In this document: one piece after another, positions 16,427 through 25,407 of the stretch
Layout of the letters: each line of letters starts with the position of its first letter
Numbering within the stretch: position 1 is the stretch's first letter
Assembly (NCBI GenBank): GCA_022340195.1
Contig: JAJDOL010000109.1
Span: 1 to 58,457 of the forward strand
Length of the DNA: 58,457 nt
From: Chromatiaceae bacterium
GTDB lineage: Bacteria > Pseudomonadota > Gammaproteobacteria > Chromatiales > Chromatiaceae
Direction: 5' to 3'
Made by a program: the position numbers and the translations under genes
Notes under the pieces: model-generated
What the model saw: the letters and a program-made list of their open reading frames with translations, nothing else
Told to the model about the DNA's origin: nothing
Database searches by the model: none

Positions 16427-19400
16427 ATGCGCGAGCCCGAATCGGGGAAGCCCTGTCGAATCAGACCGCGGACTGCCGGTCGGCCTAGGCCAGCTTTCTT
16501 GGTGGCCCTGGCCCTGGCGTTGTTCCTTCCCTTCGCCGGGCTTCCAGCCAGAGGATCGCCGACAAAGTCTCCGACTTCACCGCAATCGCAATCGACACCG
16601 CTCCCGGAAGCCCCGGGCGGGCTCGGGCGCTTGTCACCCTCGTCGATCACCTCCGGGATGCTCGAGAAAAAGATCGACGAGGTCGCCGACGCTGCCGACC
16701 TGGGCGATTCCGAAAAAGCCAAGCTAACGGAGCTCTATCGGAAGGCACTGAGCAGCCTGGAGACATCCAAGTCCTACCAAGCGACATCGACTGCCTACGC
16801 GCGGGCACTGGAAACGGCGCCGGAACAGACGAAGGAGATCCGCGACCGACTCGAAGCCCGTCCAAAAGAGCCTGAGATCGAGCCGCTGCCGCCCGGTCTC
16901 TCGGTCAAGGAGATCGAGCAGCGTCTCGCCAAGGAGCAGGCGGATAGCGCTGCCGTCGAGGCAAAGTTGAGCGAAATGGAAAAGGAGCTGGAGAGCTGGT
17001 CCCGGCGTCCCACCGAGACGCGCGATCGCATTACCGAGGCAAAAGGCGAGCTCGAAGAGCTGAACGCCGAGATCGGCCGAACGGCACCAAGCGACGAGTC
17101 GCCGCTCCTCGCTGAAGCCCAACGCTGGGCGCTAGAAACTCGGCAGCGGGAGCTGCGCGCGGAAATTCTGATGCTGGATCAGGACCTCTTGAGCTTCGCG
17201 GCGCGGGAGGCCCTGCTGACAGCTCAGAGGGACAAATCTGCTCGTGATCTCAATATGCTGCGCGCCAGGCAACGACATCTGGAGGAGGAGCTTGATTTGC
17301 GTCGCGGCGCGGAGGCGGAGCAGGCCCGGATCGAAACAGAGGCGGCCAAGCGCAAAGCTGCCGGCAAGCACCCGCTCCTCGAGAACCTGGCTGAACAGAA
17401 CACAATCGTCACGGGCGAGCTCAGCGAGCTCACCGCCGCCCTCGACGGAATCGACGACCAGCAGGCGGAGGTCGTCGAGGAAACCAAGCGCATCGCCGAC
17501 GAGTTTCGTAGCGCACGCCAGCGCCTGGAAATCGCCGGCCTAACGCATGCCCTGGGCCAGCTGCTCATCGACAGGCGCCAAAAGCTACCCGACCATCGCG
17601 CCTACCTCAGAGAGGAGCGCAAACGCGAGCACCTCATTGCCGAGGCCACCCTGCGCCAGATTCGCTACGACGAGGAACGTCAGCGTCTGAGCGATTTGGC
17701 GTCCTATGTCGACAACCTGACCCTGAACTTGGAGAAACCCGTGTCCGACGACTTGGTCGACGGCCTACGGGAGCTGGCGCAGCAACGTAAGGATTTACTC
17801 GACAAAGCCGCGGCCGCCGACGATTCCTACCTGCGCCGCCTGGGCGATCTGGACTATGCCTCCTCCCAGCTCATGGAAACCGTCGAGCGCTACGACGATT
17901 ATCTGTCCGAGCGCCTGCTGTGGGTGCGAAGCGCGACGCCCCTGAGCCTGGCCACATTGAACGACGTGCCGGCAGCACTCGTGTGGCTGGTCTCGCCACG
18001 CAATTGGCTGCAAGCCACTCGCGTACTCTTCCACGAGGCGACCAACTCACCCGCCATCTGGGTGCTGATCTTGACCGTGCTGCCGATACTGCGGCAATCG
18101 CGATCGCTGCGGGCGGCGATCTTGGCCACCGCTCTGCCCCTGCGCCGCGTGCGTACGGACAGCATCTCCTACACCCTGAAGGGTATCGGCCTCAGCCTAC
18201 TGCTCGCCCTCCCCTGGCCCCTGCTGCTTGCTACTCTGGGTTGGCAACTGGATTCCTCGCTGGAAGCAACGGCATTCACCAAGGCAATCGGTCAGGGTGC
18301 GCTCGCCGTCGCCTTTGCCTTGTTTTCGCTCCGCATCTTCCGGCTGCTTTGCATACCCGGAGGCGTCGCCGATAGACACTTCCGCTGGTCGAGTCAGACA
18401 TTGCGAACCTTCAGGCGCAACTTCGGTTGGGCGATTTGGGCTCTGATCCCGCTCGGATTCATAGCGGCCACGACCCACAGGCACGAGCACCTGCTCTACG
18501 CGGGAAGCCTGGGCCGAATCGCCCTGCTCGTGCTCATGGTGGGATTCGCCGTCTTCACGGCACGCCTGATCCACCCCAAGACCGGGGTCCTCTCTCACTA
18601 TCTGGCGGCAAAGCCGGCGGGCTGGATCAACCGCCTGAGTCCGCTTTGGTATCCCCTCATCGTGGCCACGCCCCTTGCCCTCGCGGTGCTCGCATTGCTC
18701 GGCTACGTCTATACGGCGGGCACGCTCCTGCGCTCCCTCGTCAGCGAGCTTTGGCTCATTCTCGGACTCACCGTGATCCACCAGGTGATCGTACGCTGGC
18801 TCGTACTGACACGACGACGTCTGGCACTGCGAACGGCGGTCGAGCGCCAGACATCACGGACCCAGGAGGCTCAGCAGACGGGATCCGACGGCCAAACCTC
18901 TGTGCTGCAGACCGACAAAGCCGAGGTAGACCTGGCCAATCTGGACGAGCGCACCCGAGCCCTCGTGAACAGCCTGGTTTTCGCGGCCGCAGTGGTAGGA
19001 CTGTGGGGCATCTACTCCGAGGTGCTGCCGGCCCTCGCCGTCTTCGAGGACATTTCGCTTTGGAGCTACACGGGCGTCGTGGACGGCCAGAAGCGAGTGA
19101 TACCTGTCACCTTGGCCGACATCGGCTCGACCTTGATCATTACCATCGTCGCCACGGTGGCAGCCAAGAATCTGCCCGCCCTCATGGAGATTCTGCTACT
19201 GCAGCGTATGTCCATTTCCTCCGGCAGCCGCTACACGGTCAAGACCCTTACCGTTTACGGCATAGTCACAAGCGCCGCCCTCATGGTCTTCAGCACGTTG
19301 GGGCTCTCCTGGTCCCAGGTACAATGGCTCGTGGCCGCCCTTGGCGTGGGCATAGGCTTCGGGTTGCAGGAGATAGTCGCCAACTTCATCAGCGGACTCA

Positions 19401-19924
19401 TCATCCTCTTCGAGCGCCCAATCCGGGTGGGAGACGTCGTCACCGTCGGCGACACCACAGGCGCGGTCTCCCAGATCCAAATCCGCGCGACAACCATTCG
19501 CAACTGGGACAAGCAGGAGCTGCTGGTACCGAACAAGGAGCTGATTACCGGCCGGCTGCTCAACTGGTCCCTATCCGATCAGATGAACCGGATCGTCATC
19601 ACAGTCGGAGTCGACTATGATGCCGATATTCCACGCGCGCTCGAGCTCCTGCGCACCGCTGCAGAGGAGAACGAGCGCATCCTCGAGGACCCGGCGCCCC
19701 TTATCACCTTCGAGGGCTTCGGAGACAATTCCCTCACCCTGGTCCTGCGCTGCTATCTGGACTCGCTGGAGAATCGGCTGGCGGTCACCAGCGATCTGCA
19801 TCAGAGCATCAATGACAAGCTCAAGTCGGCAGGCATCTCCATTGCCTTCCCCCAACGGGACGTCCACCTGAGCACCGCGGAGCCGCTGGACGTGCGGGTG
19901 CACCGGGGCAATATGGACACCTAG
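16427..19924 (+). CDS. Large mechanosensitive channel (MscK/KefA-type, MscS family)
   Basis: 1165 aa. A signal-like hydrophobic segment (residues about 23-40) leads to a long periplasmic coiled-coil region (about 60-510, rich in Glu/Arg/Lys/Leu). Several transmembrane helices follow (about 540-960). The C-terminus is an MscS core, with the pore/anchor segment ALGVGIGFGLQEIVANFISG, the beta domain F-E-R-P-I-R-V-G-D-V-V-T-V, and VPNKELITG. Family members release osmolytes under hypo-osmotic stress; MscK types can also respond to K+. Start uncertain: ATG 16427 is used, while GTG 16388 would overlap the preceding stop codon. Confidence 0.92.
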   Translation: MREPESGKPCRIRPRTAGRPRPAFLVALALALFLPFAGLPARGSPTKSPTSPQSQSTPLPEAPGGLGRLSPSSITSGMLEKKIDEVADAADLGDSEKAKLTELYRKALSSLETSKSYQATSTAYARALETAPEQTKEIRDRLEARPKEPEIEPLPPGLSVKEIEQRLAKEQADSAAVEAKLSEMEKELESWSRRPTETRDRITEAKGELEELNAEIGRTAPSDESPLLAEAQRWALETRQRELRAEILMLDQDLLSFAAREALLTAQRDKSARDLNMLRARQRHLEEELDLRRGAEAEQARIETEAAKRKAAGKHPLLENLAEQNTIVTGELSELTAALDGIDDQQAEVVEETKRIADEFRSARQRLEIAGLTHALGQLLIDRRQKLPDHRAYLREERKREHLIAEATLRQIRYDEERQRLSDLASYVDNLTLNLEKPVSDDLVDGLRELAQQRKDLLDKAAAADDSYLRRLGDLDYASSQLMETVERYDDYLSERLLWVRSATPLSLATLNDVPAALVWLVSPRNWLQATRVLFHEATNSPAIWVLILTVLPILRQSRSLRAAILATALPLRRVRTDSISYTLKGIGLSLLLALPWPLLLATLGWQLDSSLEATAFTKAIGQGALAVAFALFSLRIFRLLCIPGGVADRHFRWSSQTLRTFRRNFGWAIWALIPLGFIAATTHRHEHLLYAGSLGRIALLVLMVGFAVFTARLIHPKTGVLSHYLAAKPAGWINRLSPLWYPLIVATPLALAVLALLGYVYTAGTLLRSLVSELWLILGLTVIHQVIVRWLVLTRRRLALRTAVERQTSRTQEAQQTGSDGQTSVLQTDKAEVDLANLDERTRALVNSLVFAAAVVGLWGIYSEVLPALAVFEDISLWSYTGVVDGQKRVIPVTLADIGSTLIITIVATVAAKNLPALMEILLLQRMSISSGSRYTVKTLTVYGIVTSAALMVFSTLGLSWSQVQWLVAALGVGIGFGLQEIVANFISGLIILFERPIRVGDVVTVGDTTGAVSQIQIRATTIRNWDKQELLVPNKELITGRLLNWSLSDQMNRIVITVGVDYDADIPRALELLRTAAEENERILEDPAPLITFEGFGDNSLTLVLRCYLDSLENRLAVTSDLHQSINDKLKSAGISIAFPQRDVHLSTAEPLDVRVHRGNMDT

Positions 19925-20115
19925 CGCTCATGGCGCGAAGCGCCGAAGCGTACAGCAACACCCCGGAGCGGCGTCACCAGTGGACATATCGAGGTTCCCA
20001 AGGAGGCCCCCGATGAGGATGGCGCCTTGGAGGCGACAGCGCAACCGGCTGTCGCAAATACCCGACCCTGGTCGATTCTGTTACCATGCCGCGGCCCTCG
20101 CATCAGGAACAGCTT

Positions 20116-21636
20116 ATGGCCTCGTGGTCCCCTCAGAATGCGGAATCCTCCCTACCGGATACGGTTGCCGCGATCGACCTGGGCTCGAACAGCTTTCACA
20201 TGATTGTTGCCCGGATTGCGAGTGGGGACCTTCAGGTCATCGACCGCCTCAAGGAGATGGTCCGGCTGGGCGAGGGCCTCACTGCAGACAAGTTTCTGCG
20301 CCCCGAGGTGGCCGATCGGGCTCTGGCCTGCCTGGAGCGCTTCGGCCAGCGCCTGCGCGGTATGCCGCCGGGCAGCGTGCGCGCGGTGGGCACCAACACC
20401 CTGCGTCAGGTACGCCCGGAGTCTCGATTTTTGGAGCAGGCGGAGCTGGCGCTCGGGCATTCGATCGACGTGATCGCCGGGCGCGAGGAAGCGCGGATCA
20501 TCTATTTGGGCGTCGCCAACGGTCTGGCGGCGGGGGATGAGCGACGCCTCGTAGTGGATATTGGCGGCGGCAGCACCGAGCTCATTGTCGGCGAGGGAGT
20601 CACTCCCCGCTTGCGCGAGAGCCTGCACATGGGATGCGTGTGCATGTCGCGGCAGCAGCTTGCGGACGGCAAGATCACCGCCAAGCGCATGGACCAGGCA
20701 GAGCTTACCGGCGCGCTGGAGATCCGCCCGGTGCGCGAGCTCTTCCGCCGCTCCGGCTGGAAAAATGCAGTGGGCAGCTCAGGCACGGTCAAGTCCATCG
20801 CCGCTGTAGTCGAGGCCCAGGGTTGGTCCACGGACGGTATCTCCGCCGACTCCCTCGACGAGCTGAGGGATGCCCTGATCGGATTCGGCAATTCCGAGGC
20901 TATCGATCTCAAAGGCCTGACCGAGGAGCGCAAACCAGTGTTCGCCGGCGGCGTTGCCGTGCTGCGCTCCGTATTCGCCACCCTTGGCGTGGAGCACATG
21001 CAGGTCTCGGACGAGGCTCTGCGCGAGGGCCTCATCTACGAGATGATGGGGCGCATCCGACACGAGGACGTTCGCGAACGCACCGTCAGCGCCCTGTGCC
21101 AACGCTTCGGCGTGGACGAGGATCATGCCGATCGGATCAAGGCCACCGCCCTTACCCTCTTCGGACAGGTGGCCCAACCCTGGAATCTGATGAATCCCGA
21201 CTACCCGAGCATGCTGGGTTGGGCGGCGCGCCTCCACGAGGTCGGACTCGTGATCGGACATAGTCAATACCAGAAGCATGGTGCCTATCTGCTGCGCAAC
21301 GCGGATCTGTCCGGTTTCACGCGCCAGGAACAGTCCGTGCTCGCTGCCCTGGTACTTGGCCACCGCCGCAAGTTCCCGATCCAAGAATTCTTGGCCCTCG
21401 CCAAGCCGATGCGGGACAGCTCACGATACCTGTGTGTCATCCTCCGCTTGGCGGTATTGATGCACCGCGGCCGGTCTCCCACCACCAAGCCCTACCCCAT
21501 GGTCGACCCGGACGGCATGCGATTGGTGCTCAGGTTCCCGGACGACTGGCTGTCGCACCATCCCCAGACCCAGTTGGAGCTGGAGCAGGAGGCGGAACGT
21601 CTACTGGCGGCCGACTTCAGGCTGGAGTTCGGGTAA
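20116..21636 (+). CDS. ppx: Exopolyphosphatase (Ppx/GppA family)
   Basis: 506 aa. Hydrolyses terminal phosphate from inorganic polyphosphate; family members may also act on pppGpp. The ASKHA-fold motifs are AAIDLGSNSFHMIVA (phosphate 1), GREEARIIYLGVANG, and VVDIGGGSTELIVGEG (phosphate 2). The C-terminal region has an HD-like helical domain (HEVGLVIGHSQYQKHGAYLL, LVLGHRRKF). An upstream ATG at 20086 is in frame, but the ATG at 20116 has AGGAA at good spacing. No ppk is next to it. The 191 bp after the channel gene probably hold its promoter. Confidence 0.94.
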   Translation: MASWSPQNAESSLPDTVAAIDLGSNSFHMIVARIASGDLQVIDRLKEMVRLGEGLTADKFLRPEVADRALACLERFGQRLRGMPPGSVRAVGTNTLRQVRPESRFLEQAELALGHSIDVIAGREEARIIYLGVANGLAAGDERRLVVDIGGGSTELIVGEGVTPRLRESLHMGCVCMSRQQLADGKITAKRMDQAELTGALEIRPVRELFRRSGWKNAVGSSGTVKSIAAVVEAQGWSTDGISADSLDELRDALIGFGNSEAIDLKGLTEERKPVFAGGVAVLRSVFATLGVEHMQVSDEALREGLIYEMMGRIRHEDVRERTVSALCQRFGVDEDHADRIKATALTLFGQVAQPWNLMNPDYPSMLGWAARLHEVGLVIGHSQYQKHGAYLLRNADLSGFTRQEQSVLAALVLGHRRKFPIQEFLALAKPMRDSSRYLCVILRLAVLMHRGRSPTTKPYPMVDPDGMRLVLRFPDDWLSHHPQTQLELEQEAERLLAADFRLEFG

Positions 21637-21783
21637 AGAGGCTCGCGCGTATTTTTTTGCTTCATCCTGTTAGAATCGAACGACTGACGCGGGGCCCCGC
21701 ATCAGATCCTGAATAACTCACGCGCCGCCGCACCCAGCTTTGATCGGCGGCCATTCTAAGAAATCCCGTGGAGGATCAACAGC

Positions 21784-22197
21784 ATGTCTGCACTTTTTTC
21801 CGACGAGTGGATGAAACAACTCATGGAAGCCTGGAACGCCGAGCCCGACGTCAAGGACAAGCTCGCCGACATCAACTTCAACTCCGTCATTTGCTGCGGA
21901 TTCAAGGGCGAGGACAATCCGCGCGGAGTCTTCGTGGTTGAAAACGGCGTGTGCGTGCGCGCCGGAAGCTGGAACGGCGAGTCCGCCGATTGGGATATGC
22001 GCGCCACCATGGACGATTGGCTCAAGTGGGTCAAGAAGGGCATCGGCATGATGGGACTGGGAACCGCCTATGCCACCGGCAAGCTCAAGTTCAAGGAGGG
22101 GGATTACAAAGCCATGATCAAAGATCCGCGCATGGCCGGTCCCTTTGTCAAGAGCTTCGGCCTGATGCAGCAAGTGGGGGCGGACGAGCTCGGCTGA
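21784..22197 (+). CDS. SCP2 sterol-binding-fold protein
   Basis: 137 aa. Alpha/beta protein of the SCP2 lipid-binding fold: an acidic helical N-terminus (SDEWMKQLMEAWNAEPDVKDKL), then beta strands, then an MDDWLKWVKKGIGMM helix and the conserved KLKFKEGDYKAMIKDP strand/turn, where family members bind hydrophobic ligands. The ligand is unknown. A good ribosome binding site (GGAGG) precedes the ATG. The gene ends in a strong factor-independent terminator at 22215-22244, so it is probably a monocistronic unit. Confidence 0.85.
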   Translation: MSALFSDEWMKQLMEAWNAEPDVKDKLADINFNSVICCGFKGEDNPRGVFVVENGVCVRAGSWNGESADWDMRATMDDWLKWVKKGIGMMGLGTAYATGKLKFKEGDYKAMIKDPRMAGPFVKSFGLMQQVGADELG

Positions 22198-22214
22198 TCC
22201 TGGGGCGCCGAACG

Positions 22215-22244
22215 AACAAAGCCCGCAGCGCCGCGGGCTTTGTT
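22215..22244 (+). terminator. Factor-independent terminator after the SCP2 gene
   Basis: Perfect 12-bp stem AACAAAGCCCGC / GCGGGCTTTGTT around the 6-nt loop AGCGCC. The stem ends in TTTGTTT on the plus strand. It lies 18 bp after the SCP2 stop codon. Confidence 0.85.
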
Positions 22245-22278
22245 TCGTCTGCGGATCCCCCGCCCTTCCCCCCCCCTT

Positions 22279-22800
22279 GTGACAGTTTTCCAGCCGATCC
22301 CCGCCGCCGAGACGGCCGTCACGTCCTGCGCCGAGCTTGGATTCAACCGGATCGCCCGGCTGTTGCTCCGATACGGACTGACGCTGATCCGGCAACCGGC
22401 GGATACGCCCATACCCGGCAGCTTTTGGGGCGAGCCCGAGGCGGGCCTGATCGGTCGAAGCCTTTTTGCAAGGGACGACACCCCGGTGCATTCCGCTCTC
22501 CACGAGGCCAGCCACTGGATCGGCATGGACGAGTCAAGGCGCGCAAACCTGCACACGAACGCCGGTGGGGACCTGGCGGAGGAAAACGCCGTCTGCTATC
22601 TGCAGGCCATTCTGGCGGACCGAATTGCGGGCTTCGGGAAGGAGCGATTGTTCGCGGAAATGGATGCCTGGGGCTACAGCTTCCGGCTCGGCTCCGCCGC
22701 GGCCTGGTACGAACGCGACGCGGACGATGCTAGACAGTGGCTTCTGGTCCAAGGACTGATCGACGAACGGGGGCGACCCACCTGGCGAGTGCGCCGCTAA
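22279..22800 (+). CDS. Hypothetical HExxH protein (possible zinc hydrolase)
   Basis: 173 aa from GTG. H75-E-A-S-H79 in SALHEASHWIGMD, with a glutamate pair in LAEENAVCYLQ (E101/E102) about 22 residues later, gives a plausible gluzincin-like zinc site. No signal peptide or membrane helix is evident, so a cytoplasmic location is inferred. A longer frame starts inside the terminator at 22240 and is unlikely. GTG at 22279 was chosen although no ribosome binding site is visible before it. Family not recognised. Confidence 0.65.
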   Translation: MTVFQPIPAAETAVTSCAELGFNRIARLLLRYGLTLIRQPADTPIPGSFWGEPEAGLIGRSLFARDDTPVHSALHEASHWIGMDESRRANLHTNAGGDLAEENAVCYLQAILADRIAGFGKERLFAEMDAWGYSFRLGSAAAWYERDADDARQWLLVQGLIDERGRPTWRVRR

Positions 22801-22882
22801 AACGCCCGGGGAAATTCCGGGGATCGCATACTCGAAGGTCCCCTATAATGCGAAGAGGTTCTTTTGTAACTGGAGGTCCTCG

Positions 22883-23572
22883 ATGTCGGAACACACTCGG
22901 ACGCTCTGTTGCCTTGTCGCGGCTCTCGGTGTCGGTCTTTCTGCGCAGGCTTTGGCCTGGACGCCATACGGCTATGGACCTTACGGCCCCGGATACCAGG
23001 GTGACTATCCCGAGGTCCAGCCACCGGAACAGCCCCCTGGAACGACGGCCTTGGAGCCGGATTTTCCCCCACCACCCTATCCCCCCGGCGATCACCCTGG
23101 CCAGGCCGGTTACCCCTATGGCGTCGAGACACCGGAGGCCGCTTACGGGTATGCCCCTCCGGGTCATCCGCCGCCCGCCCCCACCTACCCGGGGTACGGA
23201 CCTCAACCCGGCCCCTCCTGGGCCTACCCGGGCGCCGGAGCGCGGGGCTTTGGACGGCCACCGGGATTCCGGATCTCCCGCACAACCTCGAACGATGCCT
23301 ATTTGCTCACCGTCGATCTCGATGGGATGGGTCCCGAAGAGGTTCAGATACGCACCCAGGGACAGTCGATCGTTATTAGCCGTGCGCACTCGGCTCAGGA
23401 GCTTCAGAAGGACAGCTTCGACGACGGCCGCGGCTTCGTGCGCAGCTTCAGCTACTCATCCGGCACCAGCAGCCGGCGCCTGTCCGTCCCCAGGGACGCC
23501 GACCTGAGCGCGATGAGCCGAGAGGACGGTGAAGGCCGCATCCAGATCCGCATCCCACGACAGGGTCGTTGA
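22883..23572 (+). CDS. Exported Hsp20/alpha-crystallin-like protein with Pro/Gly/Tyr-rich linker
   Basis: 229 aa. A signal peptide (about 1-25, ending AQALA) is followed by roughly 95 residues dominated by Pro, Gly and Tyr (repeated P-Y-G/P-P-G patterns). A C-terminal domain (about 128-229) resembles alpha-crystallin: DAYLLTVDLDGMGPEEVQIRT, GQSIVISR, FVRSFSYSSGTSSRRLSVP, then an E-D-G-E-G-R-I-Q-I-R-I-P strand matching the usual G-v-L-x-I/V-x-I-P ending. Small heat-shock proteins are normally cytoplasmic, so export is unusual. Likely role: periplasmic or envelope chaperone (inference). It starts 82 bp after the HExxH gene. Confidence 0.75.
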   Translation: MSEHTRTLCCLVAALGVGLSAQALAWTPYGYGPYGPGYQGDYPEVQPPEQPPGTTALEPDFPPPPYPPGDHPGQAGYPYGVETPEAAYGYAPPGHPPPAPTYPGYGPQPGPSWAYPGAGARGFGRPPGFRISRTTSNDAYLLTVDLDGMGPEEVQIRTQGQSIVISRAHSAQELQKDSFDDGRGFVRSFSYSSGTSSRRLSVPRDADLSAMSREDGEGRIQIRIPRQGR

Positions 23573-23656
23573 ACCCGGCTGACGGCAGCACGACGGAACG
23601 GGAGGGGTCTGACATGCTTCGCAGCCCGCTCCATCAATCGAGCCCCGAGGATTCAT

Positions 23657-24079
23657 ATGACCCAAGAGTTCGCCACCGCGCAAGACGCCGAGGACGCCTT
23701 CTACGACGCCATCGATGAACGTGACGCCGAGCAGCTGCGTGCCGTCTGGGAGGACTCGGACGATATCGCCTGCCTGCTCCCCATGCAGCCGATGCTGCAT
23801 GGCGCCACAGTCCACGACGCCTTCCGACCCCTGACCGACGGGGAGATACGGGTCGAAATCCAGGTCCGCCACATCCGCTGGCTGGAGGCCGGCGAGATCG
23901 CTTTCCATTGGGTGGAGGAGCTGGTCAAAACACCCGGAAATCCACCCCAGCCGGCCATCTACGCGCTGAACATTTACCGCCGAGGCGAGAGCGGCTGGCA
24001 TCTGCTGATCCATCAGAATTCGCCGTCCCCAGCGCCGCCGGGGGCCACGCCGCCGCCCGGCATGGTTCCATCCCGATAA
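23657..24079 (+). CDS. NTF2/SnoaL-like fold protein
   Basis: 140 aa. An N-terminal A-E-D-A-F-Y-D-A-I-D-E-R-D-A-E-Q-L helix, the V-W-E-D-S-D-D-I-A-C segment, HGATVHDAFRPL, and C-terminal antiparallel strands ending in a GWHLLIHQNSPS block together resemble the ketosteroid-isomerase-like (NTF2) fold. Such proteins are often small-molecule binders of unknown function. The C-terminus is Pro-rich. It ends 4 bp before mtaB, so the two are probably one transcript. Confidence 0.8.
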   Translation: MTQEFATAQDAEDAFYDAIDERDAEQLRAVWEDSDDIACLLPMQPMLHGATVHDAFRPLTDGEIRVEIQVRHIRWLEAGEIAFHWVEELVKTPGNPPQPAIYALNIYRRGESGWHLLIHQNSPSPAPPGATPPPGMVPSR

Positions 24080-24083
24080 CCAA

Positions 24084-25367
24084 ATGCGCGTGCACCTTCA
24101 AGCATTAGGCTGCAGGCTCAACGAAGCGGAGCTTCAGACCTGGGCCCGGCAGCTGCAACAACAAGGCCATCTGGTGACGGCCGATCAGTCCGCGGCCGAT
24201 CTTGTCGTGATCAACACCTGCGCGGTAACGGCTGAGGCGGTGCGCAAGTCCCGCAAGCTGCTGCGCCGCGCCCGGCGCTCCAATCCGCGGGCAAAACTGG
24301 TGGTCAGCGGCTGTTTTGCCTCCCTGGAGGGCGACACGCTAGCCCGCGAGCAGGGTATCGATCTGCTGGTACATAATGGGGACAAGGAGCGTTTGGTGGA
24401 GATCGCCGCGCACGAGCTCGACCTCGAGTCCATGCCCGTCAGCGCCATCGCGTCGGATACCAATCCCCTGTTCGCACGCGGTCGCCAGCGTGCCTTCGTC
24501 AAGGTACAGGACGGCTGCCGCTACCGCTGTACCTTCTGTATCGTGACCTTGGCCCGGGGCGCGGAACGAAGCCGTCCGATACCCGAGGTGGTGGACGAGA
24601 TCAACCGGCTGTGCGCGGACGGGGTCAAGGAGATCGTGCTCACGGGCGTCCATCTCGGGGGCTATGGCAGCGACAGCAAGAGCGACCTGCCGGCCCTGAT
24701 ACGCGCAATCCTCACCGGCACGGATGTGGGTCGCGTGCGCATGGGCTCCTTGGAGCCCTGGGATCTGCCTGAAGACTTCTGGGTTCTGTTCGAGGACCAC
24801 CGGCTGATGCCGCACCTCCATCTGCCGCTGCAGAGCGGCTCGGACACCGTACTGCGGCGCATGGCACGCCGCTGCAGGACCGAGCATTTCGCACGCCTGG
24901 TCACGGAAGCACGGCAACAGGTGGCGGACTTTAATGTGACGACCGACATCATCGTCGGCTTTCCGGGCGAGTCGCCGGTCGAGTGGGAGGAAACCCTGGC
25001 CTTCGTGGAATCCGTAGGTTTTGGTCATGTGCACGTCTTCCCCTACTCGCCGCGGCGGGGCACCAAGGCGGCGGATCTACCCGATCAGATCCCAAACGAG
25101 ACGAAGAGGGACCGCAGCCGCCGGATGCAGGAGCTCGGACAGAGAATGAAGCGTGAAACCCTCGCCGGCTACATCGACCGCTGTCTGCCGGTTCTGGTCG
25201 AAGGTCGCTACGGCGGCGCGCCCGAAGGCGGCTGGTTCGGCTACACCCCCAATTATCTCCCGGTCAGAGTCGCTGTCGACAAGAAGAACGATCCGGGAAA
25301 CCGAATCCTCGAGGTCAAGCTGGAGGCGGTGCACCAGGACGGGAAGAGTCTGGTCGGAAGCCTGTAG
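24084..25367 (+). CDS. mtaB: tRNA (t6A37) methylthiotransferase MtaB
   Basis: 427 aa. Radical SAM enzyme that converts t6A37 to ms2t6A37 in tRNAs decoding ANN codons. The N-terminal cluster cysteines are C10, C46 and C77; the radical SAM triad is C145-x3-C149-x2-C152 (CRYRCTFC). Other family blocks are VLTGVHLGGYG, LHLPLQSGSDTVLRRM and TDIIVGFPGE. A TRAM-like C-terminal region is weakly visible after residue about 360. The enzyme uses two [4Fe-4S] clusters and a sulfur donor. It follows the NTF2-like gene by 4 bp. Confidence 0.93.
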   Translation: MRVHLQALGCRLNEAELQTWARQLQQQGHLVTADQSAADLVVINTCAVTAEAVRKSRKLLRRARRSNPRAKLVVSGCFASLEGDTLAREQGIDLLVHNGDKERLVEIAAHELDLESMPVSAIASDTNPLFARGRQRAFVKVQDGCRYRCTFCIVTLARGAERSRPIPEVVDEINRLCADGVKEIVLTGVHLGGYGSDSKSDLPALIRAILTGTDVGRVRMGSLEPWDLPEDFWVLFEDHRLMPHLHLPLQSGSDTVLRRMARRCRTEHFARLVTEARQQVADFNVTTDIIVGFPGESPVEWEETLAFVESVGFGHVHVFPYSPRRGTKAADLPDQIPNETKRDRSRRMQELGQRMKRETLAGYIDRCLPVLVEGRYGGAPEGGWFGYTPNYLPVRVAVDKKNDPGNRILEVKLEAVHQDGKSLVGSL

Positions 25368-25407
25368 CTGATTGGCGTCCACTACGCTATTCAGGATACG
25401 GGATCTC

